DNA of 36,112 nucleotides from NCBI GenBank assembly GCA_036524005.1, contig DATDDB010000118.1, positions 1 to 36,112 on the forward strand. The letters run 5' to 3'. The stretch comes from DATDDB01 sp036524005 (lineage in GTDB: Bacteria > Pseudomonadota > Gammaproteobacteria > Burkholderiales > Gallionellaceae). A model generated the notes under the pieces. It saw nothing but the letters and a program-made list of their open reading frames with translations, searched no databases and had not been told where the DNA came from. Positions 23,206 through 30,900 of the stretch are shown one piece after another. The translations under genes were made by a program, and so were the position numbers. The first letter of the stretch is position 1; each line of letters starts with the position of its first letter.

Positions 23206-23922
23206 ATGATCAAGCTCGGACTCAATATAGACCATGTCGCCACCCTGCGCCAGGCGCGCGGAACGCGCTATCCCAACCTGGTGCGCGCGGCGCTGGTGTG
23301 CGAAGAGGCGGGCGCGGATGCGATCACCCTGCATTTGCGCGAAGACCGCCGCCACATCCAGGACGAGGACGTGCGCATCCTGCGCGGCATGCTGCAGACC
23401 AGGATGAACCTGGAATGCGCGGTGACCGAGGAGATGATACAGAATGCGCTGCATATCAGGCCGCACGACATCTGTTTGGTGCCTGAGCGGCGCGAGGAGC
23501 TGACCACCGAGGGCGGGCTGGACGTGGTGCGGCATTTCGACGCGGTGCAGGCTGCCACTCGGCGCTGTACCGAGGCGGGCATCCGCGTATCGCTGTTCAT
23601 TGACCCGGAGGACAAGCAGCTGGAGGCCGCAAAAAAACTCGGCGCCCCGGTGGTGGAAATCCACACCGGAAAATATGCCGATGCCGACAGCTTGCCTGAG
23701 CGCGAACATGAACTGGCGCGCATCCGCCTGGCGGTGGCGCATGGCCATGCCCTGGGCCTGCAGGTCAATGCCGGGCACGGCCTGAACTACCACAACGTCC
23801 AGCCCATCGTCGCCATTCCGCATATCGCCGAGCTCAACATCGGCCACGCCATCATCGCCGAGGCGGTGTTCATTGGCCTTGAGCAGGCGGTGAAGAACAT
23901 GAAGGCGCTGCTGGTCCCATGA
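23206..23922 (+). CDS. pdxJ: Pyridoxine 5'-phosphate synthase
   Basis: 238 aa TIM-barrel enzyme. Family-specific segments are LGLNIDHVATLRQARGTRYP at the N-terminus, GADAITLHLREDRRHIQDED, VPERREELTTEGGLDV, LFIDPEDKQLEAAKKLGAP, HTGKYADA, VNAGHGLNYHNVQPI and LNIGHAIIAEAVFIGLEQAV. It condenses 1-deoxyxylulose 5-phosphate with 3-amino-2-oxopropyl phosphate to make pyridoxine phosphate (vitamin B6). It overlaps acpS by 4 nt, the classical pdxJ-acpS pair. Confidence 0.97.
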   Translation: MIKLGLNIDHVATLRQARGTRYPNLVRAALVCEEAGADAITLHLREDRRHIQDEDVRILRGMLQTRMNLECAVTEEMIQNALHIRPHDICLVPERREELTTEGGLDVVRHFDAVQAATRRCTEAGIRVSLFIDPEDKQLEAAKKLGAPVVEIHTGKYADADSLPEREHELARIRLAVAHGHALGLQVNAGHGLNYHNVQPIVAIPHIAELNIGHAIIAEAVFIGLEQAVKNMKALLVP

Positions 23923-24299
23923 TTTACGGCATCGGGACCGACATCGTCTCCTACGCGCGCATCAAATCCCTGCACGCGCAATTCGGCGAGCGCGCCGCCG
24001 AGCGCATGCTGAGCGATGCCGAGCGCGAAGAGTATGTAAAATGCATCGATCCTGCGCGCTTCCTGATGAAGCGCTTTGCCGCCAAGGAGGCCTTCGCCAA
24101 GGCGATGGGCACCGGCCTGCGCGCCAGCGTCACCCTGCGGCGCATCAGCGTCGGCCACGACGAATTGGGCAAGCCGCTGCTGGTTTTCGACGAAGTCTTA
24201 TCGAATTACGTGGCCAACATGGGCATCACGCGCCACCATCTATCCATCAGCGATGAGCATGAACACGCCGTAGCCTTCGTGGTGCTGGAAAAGGACTGA
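23919..24299 (+). CDS. acpS: Holo-[acyl-carrier-protein] synthase
   Basis: 126 aa, the family's usual length. The N-terminal GIGTDIVSYARI holds the metal-binding aspartate, and RFAAKEAFAKAMGTGLR holds the second conserved acid. The C-terminal HHLSISDEHEHAVAFVVLE completes the AcpS fold. The enzyme transfers the 4'-phosphopantetheine arm of CoA to acyl carrier protein. The start overlaps the pdxJ stop (ATGA). It is the last gene of the long cluster; no T-rich terminator is obvious behind it. Confidence 0.97.
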   Translation: MIYGIGTDIVSYARIKSLHAQFGERAAERMLSDAEREEYVKCIDPARFLMKRFAAKEAFAKAMGTGLRASVTLRRISVGHDELGKPLLVFDEVLSNYVANMGITRHHLSISDEHEHAVAFVVLEKD

Positions 24300-24577
24300 A
24301 GCGCCTGCAGGCTGAACAAGGGCTCATAAATCGCCCGGACAAGGGTGAGGTTGTGTGGCTTGCGGGTGTTTTTCCAGCAACAAAGTCGATACTAATGTTA
24401 TTGAAATGGGTACGATAAGGGTTTGTACCTATGGTTCTGGCATGTTTTGCGACCGTTCGTCGCGCAAAAGCGTGGAGAGTACCGTTCATCTCGCCAATTC
24501 CGCCTCTCGTCAGATAGGGCTGGAAACCAATATGCCATCGGTATTAGCATTCAAATCAATGAAAAGGAGCAATACGA
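24300..24577. other. Leader and control region of the minor pilin operon
   Basis: I see no credible gene in these 278 bases. A hairpin with TTTTGCG/CGCAAAA arms lies at 24445-24469 (2-nt bulge). AT-rich stretches give weak -10-like GATACT (24388-24393) and TTGAAA (24401-24406), but no properly spaced pair. The ribosome binding site of the first pilin gene is AAAAGGAG at 24562-24569. Confidence 0.5.
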
Positions 24578-25048
24578 ATGAAATCTGCAAAAGGCTTTAC
24601 TCTGATTGAACTGATGATCGCCGTGGCGATAATTGCCATCCTCACTGCGGTTGCTTTGCCCATGTATACCAATTATGTAACCCGGGGCAAAATCATCGAG
24701 GCAACCAGCACCCTGTCCAGCATGCGGGTGCAGATGGAGCAGTATTACCAGGATAACCGGAGCTACGTGATTACTGGCACGAACACCTGCGGCGTGCAAA
24801 TTCCGACCATGAAATATTTCACCTTCACCTGTGTGAACCCCAACCCGAACACTCCGGGCATAGCGGCATCCTATCTCATCACTGCGACCGGCGGAACGCC
24901 CACCAACCCCTCCATGAGCGGGTTCATTTACACGATAGACCAGCAGAACGCCAGAACCAGCGCTTTCGCCCTGCCAGCTTCGGCTGCAGGCTGGACCGCC
25001 GCTAATCCTAACAATTGCTGGGTAACCAACAAAGGCGGCTTATGCTGA
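24578..25048 (+). CDS. pilE: Type IV pilin-like protein PilE (minor pilin)
   Basis: 156 aa. Class III prepilin leader MKSAKG cleaved before FTLIELMIAVAIIAILTAVA, with Glu at mature position 5. The conserved post-helix segment ALPMYTNYVTRGKIIEATST is typical of PilE minor pilins, and two cysteine pairs occur in the globular part. The short leader means processing by PilD and N-methylation of Phe1. It opens a pilE-fimT-pilV-pilW-pilX-pilY1 cluster, so it is more likely a minor pilin or pilus-primer component than the major pilin. Confidence 0.88.
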   Translation: MKSAKGFTLIELMIAVAIIAILTAVALPMYTNYVTRGKIIEATSTLSSMRVQMEQYYQDNRSYVITGTNTCGVQIPTMKYFTFTCVNPNPNTPGIAASYLITATGGTPTNPSMSGFIYTIDQQNARTSAFALPASAAGWTAANPNNCWVTNKGGLC

Positions 25049-25680
25049 TCTCACTCCACAAAATGCGCGGAATGACCCTCATCGAACTGATGGTCGCCGT
25101 GGTCATTTTTGGATTGCTCATGTCGCTGGGTATCTCGAGTTTTTCCACCTGGATACAGAACCAGCAAACACGCACCGCGTCCGAGTCCATCCTGAACGGA
25201 TTGCAGCTCGCCCGCAACGAGGCGGTCAAGCGCAATGCGCCGACGATCTTTGTCATGTGCGACCTGAATGCCGGGGGCACCGGTTCGTCGTGGGACGTGC
25301 TGGCAAACACCGCGTCTGCCGCTCAGGGCAATGCCCAAGCATGCCAGCCCGACTCCGGCGCGGTGACCCAGTGGGAAAGGGTGCAGCAGCGCCCCGCACA
25401 GGAAGGTTCACGCAATGTCATCGTTACGCCGACCCCGGCCGGGCTCAACGCCATTGCGTTCAACGGTTTTGGCCGCGTCATCATACTTGCTCCCACCGGC
25501 CTCATGCCCCTGCCGGCGGCGCCCAATCCGCTGGTCCAGAACTTGACACCCCGGTTTGACATGTCCAATTCCAGGCTGGCTAATGGCCGCAATTTGAGAG
25601 TGACGGTCATCTCGTCGGGAACCACACGCATGTGCGATCCCTCGCCGCAACTGGCGGCCAACGATCCACGGGCCTGCTGA
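25042..25680 (+). CDS. fimT: FimT/FimU/GspH-family minor pseudopilin
   Basis: 212 aa from the ATG at 25042, which overlaps the pilE stop by 7 nt and has AAGGCGG upstream (25032-25038 region); an ATG at 25063 would leave a 3-residue leader. Prepilin motif RG/MTLIELMVAVVIFGLLMSLG with Glu5, then the GspH-like segment STWIQNQQTRTASESILNGL and QLARNEAVKRNAPTIFVMC. Such proteins are low-abundance pilins at the pilus tip that initiate assembly. Two Cys-containing ends (near residues 74 and 102, and near the C-terminus) could form disulfides. Confidence 0.87.
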   Translation: MLISLHKMRGMTLIELMVAVVIFGLLMSLGISSFSTWIQNQQTRTASESILNGLQLARNEAVKRNAPTIFVMCDLNAGGTGSSWDVLANTASAAQGNAQACQPDSGAVTQWERVQQRPAQEGSRNVIVTPTPAGLNAIAFNGFGRVIILAPTGLMPLPAAPNPLVQNLTPRFDMSNSRLANGRNLRVTVISSGTTRMCDPSPQLAANDPRAC

Positions 25681-25690
25681 GGAGAATGTC

Positions 25691-26167
25691 ATGAGACCGG
25701 GATTCGGATTGAATAGCAGTACAGGGCAGAGCAGCCAGGCCGGCTCGGTGATCCTGGAAGCCATGATTGCCATCCTGATATTTTCCATCGGCATACTGGG
25801 CCTGATCGGCATGCAGGCTGCGGCCGTCAACAACGTATCGGATGCCAAATACCGGGCAGACGCCAGCTTCCTTGCCGACCAGATTGTCGGCCAGATGTGG
25901 GCGAGCCGGGTGGCCGTGACCACGGCGGGGGTCACCTCCTATGCGATTGATCCCACCTATGCCTGGAACGTGCCCGGTGCCACGCCGAACCCCATAGTCA
26001 CGGCATGGGCGGCAAACGGCGTGGCGGCATACCTGCCCAATGCGAGCGCTGTCGTTTCCATTGCCGCCGGCCAGCAGAATGTGACGGTGATGATAAGCTG
26101 GCTGCCGCCCAGGTCACCTGCCGGGACTGCGCCGCACGTTCATACGGTGAACTCCAATATCTTTTAA
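25691..26167 (+). CDS. pilV: Type IV pilus minor pilin PilV
   Basis: 158 aa with ribosome binding site GAGGAG. A long leader of about 17 residues ends in QAG, then SVILEAMIAILIFSIGILGL carries Glu5. The downstream GMQAAAVNNVSDAKYRADAS and FLADQIVGQMW are typical of PilV. It is predicted to sit in the tip complex together with PilW, PilX, FimT and PilY1. Gaps to its neighbours are 10 and 12 nt, so it is one operon. Confidence 0.88.
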   Translation: MRPGFGLNSSTGQSSQAGSVILEAMIAILIFSIGILGLIGMQAAAVNNVSDAKYRADASFLADQIVGQMWASRVAVTTAGVTSYAIDPTYAWNVPGATPNPIVTAWAANGVAAYLPNASAVVSIAAGQQNVTVMISWLPPRSPAGTAPHVHTVNSNIF

Positions 26168-26179
26168 CGGACTGGCGCC

Positions 26180-27010
26180 ATGAAACCCTTCTCATTCAGA
26201 TCCGGAAACCGGCAATCGGGCTTCAGTCTGGTGGACGTCATGGTCGGCATGGTGCTTGCCCTGATCGGGACGATCATCATCTTCCAGGCTTTCGAAGTGT
26301 CCGAGAAAATCAAGCGCGTTACCACCGGGGGCGGAGATGCCCAGCAGAATGGCGCCCAGGCACTGCTGGCACTGTCGCGGGCGGTGAAGCTGGCCGGTTA
26401 TGGCGTGAATGCCAGCGATGTCCTTGCGACACCGGCTCCGGTCCCGCTTGCCATCACCACAAATGCCGCCACTGTTCCGGATAGCATAACCATAACCTAC
26501 CGTCCCACCAACGGCGGGGATTGTCCGACAACCACCCCGAACTGCAGCTGGGAGTATGGCCCGTTTGCGCCACCGGATGCGCTGACGTTTGCGCTTCCGC
26601 CCCCCCTGACGACGCTTAATTATTGCGTCATTCTGGACAATAACGGACGTTCGCATCTGGTCAGCAGGACGGTCGCCTGTGGCGCCGGCGTTGCGGGATC
26701 CGACGCGAACGACACCGTTCTGGTGGACAACATTGCCCAGTTCAAGGCCCTGCCCGTGCAGGATGCCACCGGCAGGTTGATTGCCTTGCAGATGGTGGTC
26801 GTGGCGCGCAACTCCCAGCCCGAAAGGCCCCAGCCCGGGCAAAATGCATGCAACATCGCGACTGCCCCGCTGCCCTGGTCGGGTGGGGCGGTGGATGTTT
26901 CTGGTGCAGTCGGCCTGCCTCCGGGCTTGCCTGTGGGTGAAGACTGGATGTGTTACCACTACAGGGTGTTCAGCGTGACCGTACCCTTGCGCAACGTAAT
27001 CTGGAGCTGA
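26180..27010 (+). CDS. pilW: Type IV pilus minor pilin PilW
   Basis: 276 aa. The leader ends in RQSG before FSLVDVMVGMVLALIGTIII; the fifth mature residue is Asp in place of the near-universal Glu, a conservative change. The globular domain contains AQNGAQALLALSRAVKLAGY, typical of PilW, and several Cys pairs (DCPTTTPNC; CVILDNNGRSHLVSRTVAC). The gene ends 13 nt before the pilX ATG. Role: minor pilin in tip assembly and stability. Confidence 0.87.
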   Translation: MKPFSFRSGNRQSGFSLVDVMVGMVLALIGTIIIFQAFEVSEKIKRVTTGGGDAQQNGAQALLALSRAVKLAGYGVNASDVLATPAPVPLAITTNAATVPDSITITYRPTNGGDCPTTTPNCSWEYGPFAPPDALTFALPPPLTTLNYCVILDNNGRSHLVSRTVACGAGVAGSDANDTVLVDNIAQFKALPVQDATGRLIALQMVVVARNSQPERPQPGQNACNIATAPLPWSGGAVDVSGAVGLPPGLPVGEDWMCYHYRVFSVTVPLRNVIWS

Positions 27011-27023
27011 TGTGGGGACCAAG

Positions 27024-27821
27024 ATGCGAAATGCCCAATCCCTTACAGGCGGCAAACCGGCAGCCTGGAAAGCACGCAGCCAGCCGCGGCGGCAGCGCGG
27101 CGTGGTGCTGCTGATTACCCTGGTGGTGCTGGTGGCGATGATGCTGGCCGGCATCGGCATGATGCGTTCGGTGGATACCGGAAACCTGATTGCTGGCAAC
27201 GTTGCGTTCCGTGAAGCCGCGCTCCAGGCGAGCGATGTCGGGATGAGCGCGGCCTTTGGCCAGCTTCTGGCTGTGGCGACCTCGGCGAATGTGAATGACA
27301 AGCTGGTGCTGAATTACCAGAACGGGCAAAGCCCGTCCCTGGTCCAGGGCGCAGTCACGACACCCGTATGCTCGTTGCTGTCGCCGGTCTATTGTCCCGG
27401 GGGGGGCACTGTCATCAAATTTGACGGATACAGGGCCACGCCGATCAATCCCTGCGAGATATATCCGCCCGCGACCCCTGGTTCGGCTTGCCCCACAGCC
27501 GCAATGTATCAATGGTGGACAGACTCCAACAACTGGGTTGGCGCACCTTCTGTTCCGGTCAATGACCTGAGCAACACTAAAATCGCGGACGTCTTTTACC
27601 TGATTCATCGCATGTGCTTTGCGCCCGACGTCTATCCCAATGCCACCGGCCAGGTCTGCCAGACCCTGAAGCAGACGGTCAGTGCCAAAGGCAGCCAGGC
27701 TGTGGGCAGCACCACCTTTACCGCCACGCTGGTCTACTATCGCATCACCACGAAAACGGTCGGCGTCGGTATGCGCAACACGGTAAGTTATGCCCAACAA
27801 CTCGTCGTGATACCCGAATGA
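27024..27821 (+). CDS. pilX: Type IV pilus minor pilin PilX
   Basis: 265 aa from the ATG at 27024 (GTGGGG upstream; a GTG at 27012 is the alternative). A PilX N-terminal domain follows a basic leader of about 26 residues: RQRG/VVLLITLVVLVAMMLAGI, lacking Glu5 as PilX proteins usually do, then GMMRSVDTGNLIAGNVAFRE. The globular part is Cys- and Pro-rich (CSLLSPVYCPGGG, CEIYPPATPGSACP). It is a PulK-like minor pilin thought to cap the tip complex next to PilY1. Confidence 0.85.
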   Translation: MRNAQSLTGGKPAAWKARSQPRRQRGVVLLITLVVLVAMMLAGIGMMRSVDTGNLIAGNVAFREAALQASDVGMSAAFGQLLAVATSANVNDKLVLNYQNGQSPSLVQGAVTTPVCSLLSPVYCPGGGTVIKFDGYRATPINPCEIYPPATPGSACPTAAMYQWWTDSNNWVGAPSVPVNDLSNTKIADVFYLIHRMCFAPDVYPNATGQVCQTLKQTVSAKGSQAVGSTTFTATLVYYRITTKTVGVGMRNTVSYAQQLVVIPE

Positions 27822-27891
27822 GGTGGGGCGGACTTTTTGCTGAAATTGATTTGCCGAAGCGCGGGACCGCTAACGCGGCATGGATACGACT

Positions 27892-27920
27892 AAAACCCGG
27901 AGCTGACTGAATCCGGGTTT
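27892..27920. other. Hairpin in the pilX-pilY1 gap
   Basis: AAACCCGG (27893-27900) pairs with CCGGGTTT (27913-27920) across a 12-nt loop. No T-run follows on the + strand, so it is probably not a terminator there; it lies just before the AGAGGAG ribosome binding site of pilY1 and may affect mRNA processing or translation. Confidence 0.5.
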
Positions 27921-27947
27921 AAAAGGAAGAGTTAAGAGGAGAAGATC

Positions 27948-30900
27948 ATGGACAAAGCCAAAACAAGCTTAAAGGGAATGCGCGCAATTGCCGGGCTGCT
28001 CATGCTTGTGGCAGCCACCCAGGCATGGGCAGGTCTCACCGACTTGGCCACCGCTCCGCTGGCGACTTCATCCGGCACCAGTGTGCGGCCCAACATCCTG
28101 TTCACCCTCGACAACTCCGGCAGCATGGCCTGGGACTTCCTGCCGGACTATACCGGCGGCGGCATGGGTACGAGCTTCCCGCACTGCAAGCCCAATACCA
28201 GATGCACCAATGGACTGCCGCCGTTCCAGGCGAACTATTATAACGGGCTTGCCTACAACCCATCCAATACCTATGGCCCGCCGTACAATTTCGACGGCAC
28301 CTTCAAGCCGTCGATGAATGCCGCCAACACCACCAACTGGACGTTGGTGAAGCAGGATGGCTATGGCGTGCAGGCCACCGGCACCATCAACCTGGTCACG
28401 AGCTATCCTGAAACCATATACTGCAATACCACCGGCGGCATCACGCTCTGCAAACAGAACGGCGTGGACACCTACAACCCGTTCTTCATGGACGCGACCG
28501 GCACGGGCAATCCCCCGAGCTACGCCTATCCCGGAATGGGCCTGAACTTCGGCTCGGCAACCGGCTCTGCAAACACCTTATTCGGTGGTTGGATACTGCT
28601 CAATCAGCCAACCACCACGGCGGTCAATCTTTACAACGGCCCTGCGCTCACCAACGCCTCCCAGAGCACCACCACCTGGACCCTGAACAGCCCGACCGTC
28701 ACCCTTTCCGGCTCCACGGTCACCCTGACCTACACCACGCGTGTGGCAAGCGGACCGACCCCGGCGGCCCCAGCCACCGGTGACCTCATTACCGTCAGCG
28801 GCACCAACTGCTCCAACGCCTTTACGGTTTCCGGCAAGTCGATTACCGTTCTCTCCAATACCCAGCTGACTTATGCAGCCGGCGGCACCAAAACCACAAA
28901 CAAAACCTGCGGCAATGCGGTGGTCACCCATATCACCACGACTGCCATGACGCCAAACAGCATTGCCTCGAACAACGTCACGGTGTCGGTCATGCTGTCC
29001 AGCCTGGTTGATGCGAGCGGACACACCATGGCGGTGAACGACCTTATCAATGTTTCCGGTACGGGATGCGACATCGGCTACCGCGCGACCAACGCCCTCG
29101 TGACCAGCGTGAACACGACCACCAATACCATTACCTATGCAGCGCAAAGCGTATTGAGCGTGCCCAGCAATACTGCATGCACCATTTCCAGGTTGATCGT
29201 GACACCGCCCGCGTCGCCGGGTATCAGCATCAACGGCAACCTGGTGACCGCGCAAATTCCCGGCTGCTGCAGCACGACGGGCACGGCCAACACCTCCGAC
29301 CTGGTCCTGCGCACCGGCGATTACGTTGCCCCATTTTGCCAATACGGCTCTGCCTATAACGCGCCCTGGGTCCCGGTTACGGTGATCGATGCCAACACCT
29401 TCACCTATACCGGCACCACCGGCGGTACGACGGGATCGAACATTTCCCCAGGATGCTATTTCTACAAGGCATGGCTGACCGTTGCCCCGACCATGGTCAG
29501 TTACAGCACGACATCCACCAGGCTGGGCGCGCCTTATGAATACCAGATCGTCCCGGTGGAATTCTGCGACAGCCCGTACCTGACCAACTGCGTGGCGTCT
29601 TCCGTGCCCACGGGCGCATTCACCTATCCCGCCCCGGTGCGTTTCTGCAACAGCGCGGCCACCGCGGCGCTGCCGCCGGGCTCCCCCGGAGCGCAGCTTT
29701 CCGGCACCACCATCAACTGCCAGGGTTTGTTTGCCAGTGGCGGCGGCCTGAACTATACCTCGGTGCGCTATGGCCTGTTCTACCGCGTGGATGTGGTGAA
29801 CACGCGCGCTACCTACGGCAATGAAGTATTGAACGGCACGATACAGGCTAATGGCACGCCCATCACTTTCAACGGCGTAAGCGCGATAGACCGCACCGGC
29901 CGCACCGATTGCGTAAACGCGCCGAACTGCACCTATGCGGAGGAAATGACCAACTTCGCCAACTGGTACGCGTACTACAAAACGCGCATCCAGACGATGA
30001 AAACATCGGCAGGCAAGGCATTCATGCCCATGGATACCCGCTACCGCATCGGCTTTGCCACCATCAACGAAAGCTGGGTGGTGCCCACGACGACGACAGG
30101 CGGACAATGGCTGCCGGTTGCCATGTTCGACCTCACCCAGAAACAGAAGTGGTACAACGCGATGTATTCCATCAACCCCGGCAACAGCACCCCGCTGCGC
30201 GAGGCGGTCGCGCGGGCGGGGCGCTATTTTGCCAAAAAATACGGCCTGCCAGGGGATCCCATCACCGACGACCCGGTGGAATTTTCCTGTCAGCAGAACT
30301 ACCTGCTGATCACCACCGACGGTTATTGGAACGGCACCACCAGCAACGTGGTGGATTTGGCCGGTGCGCAAATCGGCAACGTGGACAACAACGCCAGCAA
30401 TCCCTACACCACCCGCGCCGAAGGCGTGTATGACGGCGGCGTTGCGGGCGCCAGCACCACGCTGGCCGATACGGCGGCCTATTATTATCTGACCGACCTG
30501 CGCACCCCGGCGCTGGGCAACTGCAGCAGCGGCTCCACGACCCAGCCCGGGAATACGCTGTGCTCGGCGACCACACCCGACCCTTATGACAATGTCCCGG
30601 CCGGGGGCAAGGATCCGGTGTCCGGCGGGCTGATGTGGCAGCATATGGTTACCTACAGCCTGGGTTTGGCGAACGGCCTGATGCTCTACCAGCCCAACTA
30701 CGAAACGGCCACCACCGGCGATGTCGCCAGCATCAAGTCCGGCGCCAGCGGTTGCCCGTTCTCCGGCGCCGGCATCTGCAACTGGCCGCTGCCCGCGGCG
30801 GACTCGCCCACCGCGCTGGACGACCTGTGGCATGCCGCAGTCAACGGCCGCGGCACGTTCTACAATGCGCGCGACCCGGTTTCCCTGTCCACCGGCCTGA

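Noticed and set aside
24438..24452. Possible sigma-54 promoter (TGGCATGTTTTGC) before pilE
   Set aside because: The GG-to-GC spacing is two bases too short for a -24/-12 promoter.
24355..24609. 84-codon frame upstream of and overlapping pilE
   Set aside because: No ribosome binding site, no recognisable domain, and it overlaps the pilE leader peptide in another frame.
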